This document shows, one piece after another, positions 24,501 through 37,551 of a stretch of DNA of 64,000 bases. This DNA comes from Epiperipatus broadwayi (taxonomy: Eukaryota; Onychophora; Udeonychophora; Euonychophora; Peripatidae). Position 1 is the first letter of the stretch. Each line of letters opens with the position of its first letter. The notes under the pieces are model-generated. The model searched no databases, was not told the origin of the DNA, and worked only from the letters and a program-made list of their open reading frames with translations. The stretch covers positions 7,711,922 to 7,775,921 of the forward strand of contig JAQFVV010000042.1 in the NCBI GenBank assembly GCA_028023455.1, in the 5' to 3' direction. The translations under genes were made by a program, and so were the position numbers.

Positions 24501-26089
24501 TTATAGGAATTTGACTCCATTATTTTAATCTTTATACATTTTCTCCTGGAATCAATCAACTGTTATCTTTCTAAAAAAATGTTTCCACTGTTCAAATTAT
24601 TGTGCTCATAAATAATTACATTGTAATATCTTAAGATTTTTGGTATATACCCATTCTATTCTCAATAGATTTCTTTTAAAAATATGATGTTTATTAATAT
24701 TTTTAATGTTTATATGTATAAATATAATTATTTATGTCTATGATTAGATGAATAGTTAAAAAAAATTTTCTTTTTTTTTAGAAGTTTGCTATTGTTTTTC
24801 TCTCAATTCTATACCATAAAGACTATTTTAGGATCAAGATTTATGTTAAACAGTGATTTAAGAAATTTGTATGAATAGTTAATAAAAAAAATGTAATTAT
24901 TTGCCATATTGGGCATGAAAATTAAAATTCAGCTCTATTTATATGTATAATGTAATCATATTATGAATAAATGAGATGGATTTTAAGCTTATGCCACCAG
25001 ATAGCTACAGCCATATAAAGAAATGATTATATGACTTTTATTGATTACATTTTTACTGTGTAAAATATTAATTTATCAGCAGCACTACTATTATAATGAC
25101 GATTTTGACAGTGATCTAGCAAGCAAAAATTTACATCAACAAAAGCCTCTGATCATTCTTTTATAATATAAGTTTGGAGTAATCTGTAACAATTTTAAAG
25201 CTATTAATTATATAGTACCTGATAGTTTTATATGACATCTATTATTTTGTGTGGGAGATCTTGGTCCTGTAGCTGGATATTTAAAGACATTATGTATATA
25301 TTATAATAAAAGTGATTAATCTGATGAATATGTTTAATCACCAACACCCTCAGTACATGTCAAATTTATTTCATATAATGTGAATTAATCACAATTACCA
25401 TTGACATGTATATGCTCTAGTTATTGGTGTTAGCTATAATAAATTTTATTTAATTGATCAAATTTACTGGACATTATGTATAATCACTAGTCTAGTATCA
25501 TAAATTTGATAAATATGACAGGTTTAGAAGCTCAAGTTTTTTGAAATCAAAGTAGGGGATGCATTGAAGCTAAGAATACCAGATACTGATAGGGTAAGAA
25601 GAGATCTATGACTTATATTGGCAGTAATATTAGCTACTAAAAATAATGTCTATTAAGGATTTAGAAAAGAAGGAATGACTTTCTCAATTGTATACCAGAA
25701 ACTCATGTGCTATGTCATAGACATTTTTTTTTATAATAGAGAATGTATCAAGTGTGCAAACAAAACACCACTTTCAAGAGATCAGAGGTGCTCATGTAAT
25801 GGAAAGTGTAATTCAGCTAAAAAAAAAAAGGCGGTGCAAGAAAAATGAAAAATTATGTAACTCAAAATATCACAATTGTTTGGCATGTTTAAATAGCAGT
25901 AAGAATTATTAGAGTTTTATTTTTTTCCCAATATTTTTTAAAAATATTTTTGTACACATAATTCTTATATTAAGCTAAAACAGATTTTTCTTATAATAAA
26001 ACAAAAAATGTATTTTTGGTCCATTTTATTAAAATTTGTTTAAATTCATGTTACCATATTAAAATAACAAAAGATAGGAAGTTTTATAA
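21591..26089. other. Long AT-rich spacer with simple repeats
   Basis: No gene was recognised. It contains a TA run (21,618-21,633), a GT run followed by a T run (22,604-22,635) and CT-rich sequence (22,688-22,706). The open frames at 22,558-22,821, 23,787-24,086 and nearby are composed of low-complexity AT-rich codons without splice sites or motifs. Confidence 0.5.
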
Positions 26090-26300
26090 TATTTATCAAA
26101 TTTATAAACCGTCTTGGAAATTATGCAAAAGTCACTTTAAAAGTAATATATTCAGTGATATTTATCAAAGGTATAAAATTCATTTGGGAATTATACTTTA
26201 TTACTGATAAAAGTGAGAAATTTGGCACATTTATCCAATTAACCAACTTCATTTGGGAATTATGTAAAATGATTGGTGAAAGTGAGAAAAGGATAAATAA
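26090..26300 (+). repeat. Short tandem repeat, about 70-bp unit, 3 copies
   Basis: Three imperfect units share TTCATTTGGGAATTAT followed by AAAAGTGAGAAA; the first is the most diverged. The open frames at 26,016-26,207 and 26,155-26,343 simply run across this array. Confidence 0.6.
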
Positions 26301-26520
26301 TCATGTTTACAGTAAGATATATAAATTTCAAATCCATTTTTAAGCACTTGGATGCAATGCTTTTTATAATCTTTTATTTCATTAATAGTTTTGATTGATC
26401 TATAGTCTTTATCAGTGTTAAAAAATATAATATTTAATATAGATATTAAAGTTTAGTATTAATAATCTTACAATATTTGACTTTAAAATAGTTTGGTAAT
26501 AAATATTACCATAATTTTTA

Positions 26521-27169
26521 ATATATAAGGTATATGAGCACAGACTTTCACATGACCCACCACTCTCCACACTATCTCATAATACTGATACACTTGAACA
26601 CATTTATGTTGAAAAGATAAATAATCGCTAATATCCGTATTTCATGCTAAACTAGCAATCATCAGTTGGTCCAGATCACCATCTCTACACATATATGCCA
26701 TAAGTGCTCAGATATATATCAAGACAGCCAAACCTCATACTTTAATGGACAGGCTTCAATCTACTCCACACTCCAACTCTTCAACCATCCATGCAATTGA
26801 AAATCTGAAGATGGAATACTAAAAGACCACCCTGAGCCAAGATTCTTGTTACACCTGTTGACCTAAGGTCAATCTGACCCCTCATGTACAGGACATAATC
26901 CATTTAATACATATATAAGGGATGGGCAGACAGCTCTATTATGTAATAACTGAAACACACAGGCTTATTATATACCTGTGTTTATATATGTAATATATAA
27001 GGTATACGAGCACAGACTTTCACACAGCCCACCACTCTCCACACTATCTCATAACACTGATACCCTTGAACACATATATGTTGAAAAGATAAATAATCAC
27101 CAATATACGTATTTCATGCTAAACCAGCAATCATCAGTTGGTCCAGATCACCATCTCTACACATATATT
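26521..27169 (+). repeat. 470-bp repeat family, direct arm
   Basis: A full unit (26,521-26,992) is followed head to tail by a 176-base partial unit (26,993-27,169). Units start at TATAAGGTATAxGAGCACAG and end with a hairpin-forming ACACAGG...CCTGTGT stretch. The arm is inverted relative to 27,170-28,122. The open frame at 26,978-27,217 mirrors that at 27,381-27,620 on the other strand because both read the same repeat; neither is a gene. Confidence 0.9.
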
Positions 27170-28122
27170 AGTTATTACATAATAGAGATGTCTGCCCATC
27201 CCTTATATATGTATTAAATGGATTATGTCCTGTACATGAGGGGTCAGATTGACCTTAGGTCAACATGGGTGTGACAAGAATCTGGGCCTCAAGGGTGGCC
27301 TTTGAGGCATTCCATCATCAGATTTTCAATTGCATGGATGGTTAAAGAGTTGGAGTGTGGAGTAGATTGAAGTCTGTCCATTAAAGTATGAGGTTTGGCT
27401 GTCTTGATATATATCTGAGCACTTTTGGCATATATGTGTAGAGATGATGATCTGGACCAACTGATGATTGCTGGTTTAGCATGAAATATGTATATTGGTG
27501 ATTATTTATTTTTTCAACATATATGTGTTCAAGTGTATCAGTGTTATGAGATAGTGTTGAGAGTGATGGGTCATGTGAAAGTCTGTGCTCGTATACCCTA
27601 TATATTACATATATAAACACAGATATATAGTAAACCTGTGTGTTTCAGTTATTACATAATAGAGATGTCTGCCCATCCCTTATATATGTATTAAATGGAT
27701 TATGTACTGTACATGAGGGGTCAGATTGACCTTAGGTCAACATGGGTGTGACAAGAATCTCAGCCTCAGGGTCGCCTTTGAGCATTCCATCATCAGATTT
27801 TCAATTGCATGGAAAGTTGAAGAGTTGGAGTATGGAGTAGATTGAAGCCTGTCCATTAAAGTATGAGGTTTGGCTATCTTGATATATATCTGAGCACTTA
27901 TGGCATATATGTGTATAGATGGTGATCTGGACCAACTGATGATTGCTGGTTTTGCATGAAATACATATATTGGTGATTATTTATCTTTTCAACATATATG
28001 TGTTCAAGTGTATCAGTGTAGAGAGTGGTGGGTTGTGTGAAAGTCTGTGCTCATATACCCTATATATTACATATATAAACACAGGTATATAATAAGCCTG
28101 TGTGTTTCAGTTATTACATAAC
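27170..28122 (-). repeat. 470-bp repeat family, inverted arm
   Basis: A nearly full inverted unit (27,170-27,597), a full inverted unit (27,598-28,058) and the start of a further unit (28,059-28,122) follow in tandem. Together with the direct arm they form a tail-to-tail inverted array of about 1.6 kb. Units differ by scattered substitutions and small indels; one lacks about 17 bases near 28,018. No transposase frame was found. The first bases of the unit resemble the palindrome at 37,483-37,551. Confidence 0.9.
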
Positions 28123-28499
28123 TTTTAAATAAATTTAACCATTTTAATACATATATAATTTATCTCTATACATATAAAAACTAACCGTATATAAACTTAT
28201 ACTTGTATAGTTAATTATATACATACAGTTGGTTATATTTATATACAATTGTTTTGAAATTGCTAAATTTATCTAAAATTTATGATGGTATTATCAAACT
28301 GTTTTAAAGTCAAGTATTTTCTATAAGATTATTAATAATACATTTTAACATCTTTATTATTTTTAGCTCTGACAAAGTCTGTGGATCAATCAAAACTGTT
28401 AGTAAAATTAATTAAAGGATTATAAAAAACATTGTATTTAAAATGCATTAAAAAAATAGAAAAAAAGTAGGACATCTTGGTATCTTATTTCTGCAATAA
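28123..28499. other. AT-rich spacer
   Basis: Only AT-rich sequence without recognised features was seen. Confidence 0.4.
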
Positions 28500-30310
28500 A
28501 AAGACAAGATGGAATTATCACTAAAAAAAAAAAAAGATATGACATTATGAAGTATGTGGAAGAGTTCTATAAAAAATTATATAGCAATAATGAACAAGAA
28601 AAACCCTACAATTACTATATCTGCTGAATTGTGCAGGATTTTAAATGAATTGAAACATGCAATTAAATTATGAAGAAAGGGGAAATATCCTGATAATTAC
28701 AGAATTATCTATATCTCAAAGGATGCAGATGAAAAAAATAATAGAAAAATTGTTGGATATCAAATGTCTAAATAATAAAAAAATACTAGATGATTCGAAG
28801 AGTGCAATTTCAAATATTAAATTTATTAAGCGCAAGCAGTTGACGTAATAATAACATGAAAGGCTAAAACCTTCAGCAGATGTGCTTTAAAAATGCTTAT
28901 GTGACAGCCAATCAGATATAACAATGACTGCATGTGGAACTCTTAATTCTAAAACACAAGCCAGAACATCTTTTTCTGATAGTTCTGGCTTGTGTTTTAG
29001 ATTTCCACGTGCAGTCATTGTTATATCTGATTGGCTGTCACATAAGCATTTTTAAAGCACATCTGCTGAAGGTTTTAGCCTTTCACATTATTATTTAATT
29101 TCTAATATTATTATTTTAAAAAGGTGATATAGAAGATATTAGAAATTACATTCCTCTCAGTTTTTTTTCTCAGTTCTAGACAAAATTTTTACCAAGATAA
29201 TTACTATTTGTCTACAACAAACTTTGAATTTTGACTAATAAAAAGAACAAACTGGATTTAAAAGTGGTTTTAGCATAGTGGATCACATCCATGTATTGAG
29301 AGAAATTATAGAAAGTATCGATAAATATGAGTAGTCAACAGATATTTGATTCTATAAGCATTTCTCCAATGATTAAAGCTGTGGACTCATCAAGTTATAA
29401 GTACAGCATATTATCATATTCTGAAGAATATTTATTAAAATGCATAAGCAATAATTAGATCACATAGTGAAACTCAAAAGATTAACATTGAGAAGGGTAT
29501 TAGGCAGGGTGATTCCATATCGCCATAATTTTTTATTGCAATTTTGCAAGAAGTATTTTATGAATTAAAATGGGAGGTAAGGGAATAAAAGTAAACAGAG
29601 ATTATTTAAGCCATTAGATTCTGTAATTGTTTTGAAAATAATGTTTCAGAACTTCAATAAATGTTGCAAGAGTTATCAGATGGAAGTAAGAAAATAGGAC
29701 TAAAGGTAAATGTGCTAAAAAGATTAAAGTAATGCTCAATGGATTTTCTCAAAAGAAAAAAAAAATTGTTAATGATAAATTACCTTGATCAGATTATTAA
29801 TACAGTTGGAAAGATAATAGATGAAATTAATCATAGAATTAAATTTGGATGGAATATTTTTGGTAGAAATAATTTAATATATGTTTTACCAGTTCTTACT
29901 TATGGATTTGAAACTTGGACACTTAACAAAAGAACAGTACAGAGACTTCAGACCATTAAAGTATGGAAAATTGTAAGTTAGGAGCAACAAGAAAACATCA
30001 AAAATAATATACATGGATGAGAGAATAAAGCGTTATTGAGATCATTAAAAAAATAAGAGAGTGAAGTGGAGCTAGGTTGGGCATATTGTTAGAAGATATA
30101 ATAGTAAATGGACAAATTAAATCTTAAATGAGATTCCAAGAGATTATAAAAGGTCTAGAAAGAGACCACACAAGAGATAGATGGATGAAATAAGGAAGTG
30201 TGTATAGGATGATGTGGAGTAGAGTGGATAGAGATAGGGGAAATTGGATTAGATTTAAGAGAGACCGTCATCATGCAATAGATTGATAATGGTTGAAAAT
30301 GATGATTTGT
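28500..30310 (+). mobile_element. RTE-type LINE remnant split by a foldback element
   Basis: Plus-strand frames with many stops read as an RTE reverse transcriptase. Upstream of the foldback element is the linker with VEEFYKKLY near 28,555 and MKKGKYPDN near 28,670. After it come KKGDIEDIRNYIPLS (about 29,120-29,165), a TGFKSGF-like block near 29,250, IEKGIRQGDSIS near 29,490 and ELQxMLQELSDGSKKIGLKV near 29,650-29,710. The C-terminal LPVLTYGFETWTLNKRTVQR lies at 29,885-29,955, and degraded RWMDEIRK and RETVIMQ pieces close it. It corresponds to the copies at 1,830-3,180 and 21,110-21,590. The endonuclease is absent or unreadable. The best open stretch is 29,739-29,981. It is dead. Confidence 0.85.
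28842..29098. mobile_element. Foldback/MITE element inserted in the RTE
   Basis: Two arms of about 115-125 bases (28,842-28,967 and 28,982-29,098) are almost perfect reverse complements around a 14-base loop. The left arm begins near AACATGAAAGGCTAAAACC and contains AGCCAATCAGATATAACAAT; the arms differ mainly by a short indel near 28,940. It interrupts the RTE frame between the linker and the KKGD motif. The core CCAATCAGAT is shared with the foldback at 12,449-12,671, though the rest differs. Confidence 0.85.
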
Positions 30311-33300
30311 GATTTTGTTCATTTAGGATTTTCTCATAAATTTATTATCTTGATTTAAAAAATAGGTGATTATGATAGTAATGATAAAACTTTTTGTTGT
30401 TGTTTCTTTTTTAAATCATTTTCTTGAAATCATTTTCTTGATTAATCAATAAAAATATTCATTGGAAGAAAGATTATGCTTTAAATTCATTATTAATTAC
30501 ACACTGGAACCCAATAAAAAGATGACTGGTTCTCACTCCAAGCTTTTTGCAGCTTTATTCCTGAATCAATGCACCTTACGTAGTGACATAGTCTAGCTAT
30601 CCAGCACAAAAATTTTAAGGCATTAGCATGTCTGGATCATGATTTAGGAAATGAGATGTGATTTTTATATTTTAACTCACAATGAACTAATATGGGAATA
30701 TTAAAATTTTGTTTTAAACTGGGTAAAACTGCTGAAATGTTTCGAAGGATTCAAATGTATATGGTAGTCAAACCATGAGTCCAAGAATATTTCAAGTCAT
30801 TTGTTAGATTTTAAGATGGCAGGAAGAGCATTGAAGATGATCTATGAAGGTACAAAACACACTGTCACATGTAACACTTTAATATTTTTGTGGTGAACAG
30901 CTAAACTATGTTGCTACATGATAAATACATTTGTTTAGAAGTAGCACTATAACTAGCTTATAGAGAAAGAATCAGTCACCTTTTCACTAGGACAAACTAT
31001 ACAATTCTGAAGAACTAGCAGATAAAAAAATGTATTCCGGGAATAGTTAATAAAATTACATGCAGCTATTTTAAAATTTTTATATAGGTGAAAGTAAATG
31101 AAATTTTTTTGAAAAAGTTAAAATTTATAAAAATAGAGTTAAAAATATGTACTTAAGTTCTGCCCTTTACATTCATAAATATAATACTGGCCATAAAATA
31201 TTGTTAATGATGTAAAGATTGGGTTTTACAAATATATTGAAATCAAAAGAACAGTCAAAGAGACTCTTTTAATTAATCATTTTGAGTCTGAGACCTTTAG
31301 TCTTATGAGAACTTATTTTAATGTTAGTAGTCATTGGCAATTATCTTTGAATTAGGAATAGTTATATATGTTTTTAGTCTTGTTTATAATTTTCATTTAA
31401 TAGTCTCTTTGTTTATTGGGGAAAACTATGGTCATGATGCAAAAGTTTGTAAATTTTGATTTTGCTAGTATTTTTATTGCCGTTTTACTTTTATTTTGAT
31501 TGTAATTACTGTATAATGTTAGACAGGGTTTTATATAGACATATATGTGCATGTGTTATGTTGAAGGCAAATTGAAATAACTGGGCAATAAAGATAAGTT
31601 ATCAAAATTAAGTGATAACACTTGATTATCAATGGTTGTTTGTAATTGCTTGCAGCTATACCATAAAATAATGAAACCCTTTGCATCAAGATGACTATAT
31701 ATGTGATAATATATTGTTACAAATATCAGATACATTTAAATTTGCATGTTCTGCTCTTTGATTTCATCAAGCTGTCATTGCCTATATGTAGAACCTTTTA
31801 ATTAAACCATTATTGAACAATATGTCATAATCAGTTTTTTTTCCTGAAGATATTAGAACTGCTGAAATGATGACATATCAAGTTAATAAATGTTTGAATT
31901 GGATATCAATAATAAAAATAAATTAAAAGAGTACTTTTAACCTGAAAAACTATGCTTTTGCCCAAGAAATTCGTGTGTTTGTTTTGGAATTTCATCAAGA
32001 AAACAGACCCATCTATAGATGATAAATGTTCACAGCTTTCTGCAACAAAGAAAAAAGTGGTTAATAAAAAACGTATTGCTTCATGTTTTTTTATTTATTT
32101 TAAGTTTACAACAATGTTAATGCTGTTTTATGTGCCAACTGCTGCACATTTTTTCTCTGCACAATGATGATTTTGTTTCAACTGTTAGATGTTCATTTGC
32201 ATTAAAGATTAACTGTTATTATTAAAATAAATGTGAAAGTTGTCTGCTCAAAGACAAGTAGAGTAGGTTTTGCATAACAAAATTTTATTCAGAAGTTGTC
32301 CTCTTCTTTTCATCACTGCAACTCCTTCTTACATTTTAAAAATATTTACTTTTTTAGTAAATGATCAAGAATGAAAATTTTTCATTCCTATCCACTAATG
32401 TCAAAAATCAAAAAAAAAAAAAAAAGACGTAATTTAATTCTCGATTCTTACATAACAGGGGGAGGGGATGTCTAATGTCTCTTTTATTCTCGTTTATTTT
32501 CAATTGTTTTTATTATTTTATTTAAATGAATTTTGAAATGCTTTGCCTATTTGTATATATATATTCACTTCACATTAAAAATCCGGATTTGAAAAATGAT
32601 TATAAACTATATTTCTATTTGTGTGTGTGTGCGTGCGCACGTGTTGTGGAGAGAACTTACATTTGCGAATATGTTAGTTGAAATGATGGAAATAAAAGGG
32701 TTAATTTATTTTTTAAAAACATGGATTATTTGATTAATTGTTATGCTTTTTATATGTCTTTGTTTATATCAATATTAATTAATTTTTTTATTTCTTTTCA
32801 TATTTAAATAATTTCTTTAACTTCTAAGTCTATTATTTATGTTAAAAAGATGATAGCTTAAAGAGGTGTAAGGGTGATTCTTAAAAACCATTAAAGAGAT
32901 GTTGGCAATATCACTATTTTTAACTCTACTTTTATCATTCTTGTTATATTTCTTTCATCATAATGTAATTAACATTCTTTTAGATCTTATTATTTTAGAG
33001 ACATTTTCAAAACTAATTTTAATTTTACCATTTTTAGGATCATTAGAATTTATGAATGAACTTCAAATTCGTCTATAATGATTTTATTTAATTAAATAAA
33101 ATGCGTTTCACTAGTTTAGTTGATTGTTTATATTCAATAGTTTTGTCTTAGTAAAAACAAATTTGTGTTAGATGATGTCTCTTACAGCTGTTTAAGAATA
33201 AAAAAAAAAAAAGATTTAATTGTATGAATTGAACCATTTCTGCCAAGCAGCACCTTGATTTATGAGTACAGTCACATTGTTTCACTTCCTTATTTCGCTC

Positions 33301-33659
33301 GTGAAACGGGATGAATTCTTCTATTTGTTATTATCATTTATACGTATTATCGATTGCGTATACATATATATTTTAAATTCAAATATTTTGGAAAGTAACA
33401 AAAACATGGCTACTCAATAACAAAATGATCTTGTAGGAGGATGATGGGGGTGGATTGCAGCTAGATGTCTCTACCGTCAATAATAGTAAATTGAAGTTAT
33501 AGCTATCCCCTAAACTTATATAATATGGTATTTGAATTTTCAAACTTTTTAAAGATTTAAATAATTAAAATTAAAATATTTTTTAAAACTATAGACAATG
33601 TGCTCAACAATAGTGTATTTTTACGTTTTTAAAATAATTAACACTTTAATACAAGTATC
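30311..33659. other. AT-rich spacer upstream of the putative gene
   Basis: No coding exon was recognised. It includes a GT/GC run (32,622-32,646) and poly-A stretches. The 71-codon open frame at 31,952-32,167 has no motif, splice context or neighbours that would support it. Confidence 0.5.
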
Positions 33660-33773
33660 ATCTTGATTGTTAAAAGTAGGCAGGCAAATACCTGATTGGT
33701 TGTCCGTTAAGAGTGGCAGACGACAAATGCCAGTCACAGGAAATTTTTTTTTCACTAACATTCAGTCAATAAT
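33660..33773 (+). promoter_or_regulatory. Possible 5' UTR/promoter of the split gene
   Basis: The 110 bases before the start codon are less AT-rich than the neighbourhood and contain an inverted CCAAT box (CTGATTGGTTG, 33,692-33,702). An in-frame stop (TAA) lies 15 bases before the ATG, which supports that ATG as the first. No convincing TATA box is present. Confidence 0.3.
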
Positions 33774-33925
33774 ATGGATAAATTCATTGCTAGCAGTACA
33801 TTTTTCCTAGGAAAACCTCATATTACTCCCGTTCACCGTTTAAAAGAAGGCATGGGAACTTACACACTAGATAAAGTGGCATTTTTATTAATACGGATTA
33901 AAAAGGCTTTTCGCAAAAAGAAAAG
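33774..33925 (+). CDS. Putative first coding exon, unknown protein
   Basis: The ATG at 33,774 opens 50 codons plus two bases, ending exactly at a consensus donor (AAAAG|GTAAGTAT, intron from 33,926). The peptide starts MDKFIASSTFFLGKP, contains HRLKEGMGTYTLDKV and ends in a basic run, RIKKAFRKKK, suggestive of a membrane-proximal, nuclear-localisation or calmodulin-binding segment. Codon content is varied and unlike the AT-rich spacer frames. The exon joins in phase with 56,705-56,811, reading through as ...RKKK-S-AHDKPP. I do not recognise the family. No transposon motif is present. Exons further downstream are presumably outside the window. Confidence 0.5.
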
Positions 33926-36362
33926 GTAAGTATAATGACACTTTGAATAGTACAGGTGGATTAACAAATTGTTGATTTGAATGTTGTCACGGAAACAGGC
34001 ATTTTAAATAGCCCCCCAAAAAAAAGAAAAAATTAAATGTTTACTTTCATATTTTATATTATGTTTTTTAAATGATAGCTCTGGTGTTGGTGTTGACACT
34101 GGAAAGTATTGATTTCTCACCACCTTTCTGAAACTGAATGAAAAATGTCATTTTTACTATCATCTTTAGTATTAAGAAAATATATATTCATTTCATTTTT
34201 TTAATGTTTCATTATTTCTACAAATAAGTTGTATGACTGTATATCGGTGTATTGAAAATAACTAGCAAGTTTAATTATGAATCATGTATACATGTTTATA
34301 TTTTATGCTGAAGAATGTAAATTTTAGAGTTAGTCTTTTTTTTTTTTTTAAGTCGGTTTGTTAAAAAATGTTTGATTTTTAGAAATTTTTAAGAGTAATG
34401 CAGATCATCTTAAAGATTCTTAGCGTTGCAGTAATTTCTTCACCTGCCATGCCCACAACCCGAAATTTGCATCCGAGAATGTAAAAATTGTTTTAAATTG
34501 CAGACTTATTCTATATAGTTTGCCATCCAATTATCTAACTATTCATAGCTAGAGGTTAAATCAAGGAATAGAAAACAAATTTTCACCTGTCATTAGTTTG
34601 GGTATTGACTTCTTCCTGTTTCTCTATAGAAGATAGAATAGCTTTTGCTTTATAGTTGATTATTTACCAAACCTATTTCATATAAATGTTTTTTATAATA
34701 CCATCTTGACTTTATCGATTTTCTTTTGGACAACAGAGTTAGGCATCTAAGCAATAAGGTTTCAAAACCAAGAGATATGATACATAGTTCATCATTACAA
34801 TTTATTATAATATTTCATGAAAGTAACTTATTTTATTAAAGTGGAGTGATTAAAATCTAAACCTATATTTTATAGATATTGAATCTGTAAACATAGTAAG
34901 TTGTTTTCAGGAAAGCATATTAATTGAATAGAACAACTAATTTTTTAAAAATAATAAATTCTAAAAAAAAAAAAAGCGGTTTGGATTTATATATACACAA
35001 TTTACTAACAGGACCCTGAATGCTAAAAGATCATGTCTTTTTTTTTAAATTCTTAAACTATTATTCAAATACTAAAATTAAAATTTAGTACTATATTTTC
35101 TTAGTACTATTTTAAAAATAATTGTTTATGATTTATCCTCATAAAAGTTGTAACATCAACAATAATAAATCATTAATATTATAAAATTTATGGTTGAAGG
35201 ATTATTTATTATAATTCAAGTATTGGAAAACAAATATGAAACTCAACTCTGGTTCACTAGAGATCATGCCATTTTATTCTTGTCTTAATCATAGTTTTTT
35301 TTTGTTCCCAATGAATACTAAAATTTCCAAAGAATAGTTTTTTTTAGATTATATAACTTGCCTATCAAAGAAAAGAACCCCCAGAAAATTACAACTTTCA
35401 AAACATTATTAACCACCATATTTGAATGATTAATGTGTTTTCTGATGTCTGATCCTATTTAATTTTTTTTATCATCTGCTTGTTTCATTTTATTTTTTAT
35501 AATAAGATATGAATAGACTTTTTTTTTGTTATTAATATCGAAATACACATATACATTTTTTTTTTATTGAAATAAATTTCTGTGTTTATTTTAAAGGATT
35601 TTAAAAATCTAAAATCAGCATGTATATATAGATGAGAGTAAAGTTTTTAAAGACATTTGTTCAGATTTTGAGATATTAATAATGGAATAGTAACTACAGT
35701 TTATGTTGTTTAGATTACAGGAATTTAGTACCACGAAATATTGGCAGTTTTTTATTTTTAATCTATAGATTAAAGTTATTTTGTACTTAGAAGAAAAACA
35801 AAGAGAAAGACAAAGAATGATGAATTTTGCAGATGATAAAACGATCTGTGTTGATTTTATAGAGAAACAAAAAAAAAAAATGGAATATTAAATGACAGCA
35901 AAATTTGCTGATTGTTACTGTTCTGAAGACACCTATACATGAAATATACATTTTTGTCTTTGAATGTCAGTGCTAATATTGGTCATTTCACTTTTATAAA
36001 TTAAAAATATTATGTAAGTACAGGTCAATTAACATTACCATCTGAACAAAATTTAGAAAAGGGAATTTAATTTTTTATAAAACTCACACGATTATTGTTT
36101 AGCATGAATTATGATTTACAGGAGTAAAAAAATATTTTTATTTAATCTTGAATATACATATATTTAAAATTTTATGCAGTGCAATAAATAATTTCATATA
36201 TAAATCCATTTAAAAATAGAATAAAATAAGCATTTTTCAATAAATATGTAAAAATTAATGCATCTAATTAACACATGTGCAATGTTTTATTTTTTCCTTG
36301 ACAACCAGTTCTTTTAATTTATGATTTTATTTTGTCCCCTAAAAATTAATAACAGAATAACT

Positions 36363-36790
36363 TTTAACATAAAGATATATTTCTTGTTAAAGGAGGTTGC
36401 CTTAAAAAAAAAAGAGATTGCCTTGACTACAAGTTGAGATTGTTGATAGTTTAAGGGTTGATTGTTATCATCTATATCCATTAACCTATTAAAGTCTTGA
36501 ATAATTGGTTTTATTGATTTAAAATATATATATTTATCAAAGTTGGAAGTTATAAATGACTATTTATTAGTCTGCTTTTAGAACAGGTTATATTTGCCTA
36601 GTTAATGAGATTTGTTTAAACATTTTTGCATTATCAATCTCACAACTTCTTGGTCAAGTTGCAATCTTTAATGTCTATATAAATATATCAGATCATATAT
36701 AAAGGTGATACCATTTTTATTGTTAAAGAAGGTTGCCATGACTACAGATTGAGATTACTGATAGCTTAAGGATTGATTGTGATTATGTGA
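36363..36790 (+). repeat. Pair of diverged direct repeats
   Basis: 36,380-36,465 and 36,715-36,785 share GTTAAAGxAGGTTGCC, TTGACTAC/CATGACTACA, TTGAGATT and AGTTTAAGGGTTGATTGT-like blocks in the same order, about 330 bases apart. They are not coding. Confidence 0.5.
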
Positions 36791-37482
36791 TAATATTTGA
36801 TTACTATTGGTGTTATTTATTATTGATTGCCACCCTCTTCATACTGTTTATTTTAGCATCTCACTTTTAAAGCTGCTTTATAAACTTTAATTATGCAAGA
36901 GTCATAATATTAACTTTTTAAAAAATACTGTACTTCACTTAACAGTATAATTGTTGAATCTTACTAAACTTTATGGCAAATCATTTAAACTAACTGATCA
37001 GTTTTTAAATAGAAAAAGTAAAGGGAAAATTATTGATTGGTAAATGTATTTATTTTTGATTATTATTATATCAATATTTTTAATAATATATATAAAAATT
37101 AATAGTTATGGTGTTGTTATTACTTAATATTTATACTTAAAAATAAACTGGAAAATTGACAAATGTTTATTTTTCTCTTGTTATTGTATAAATATTGTAT
37201 ATTTCTACAAAAATATTTAAGGAGTTGTATTAGTGAAATGACTAGCTTTTTGCTATGTGTCAAAATTTTTTGTGTACTCTCCTCATAACATCACTCAGAT
37301 CCCTCAAAAAAGTATTAACACAAATTAAAATTATTTTCAGTTTATTTTTCTAACTTTGATATGAATAAATATATTTATAATATTTTCTAAATCAAGAAAT
37401 AATTTGATAGTATATATTGGTTTATAGAACTTATTAATATTTGAAATACAGGTATTCTTCATATTTCTGGAGCTTAATTGTA

Positions 37483-37551
37483 AATATAGGGGATTTGAAC
37501 ACAGACTTTCAAACACCCTTCAAAAGTCTGTGTTCAAATCCCCTATATTTA
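37483..37551. repeat. Near-perfect short palindrome
   Basis: Arms of 28-29 bases (AAATATAGGGGATTTGAACA then CAGACTTT, and its reverse complement) surround a loop of about 11 bases. TAGAACTTATTAA occurs on both sides (about 37,425 and 37,550), which could be a duplication flanking the insertion. The arm resembles the start of the 470-bp repeat at 26,521. It would form a stable hairpin. Confidence 0.7.

Noticed and set aside
26978-27620. Two near-identical 79-codon frames on opposite strands.
   Set aside because: They are the same part of the 470-bp repeat read in the two inverted arms.
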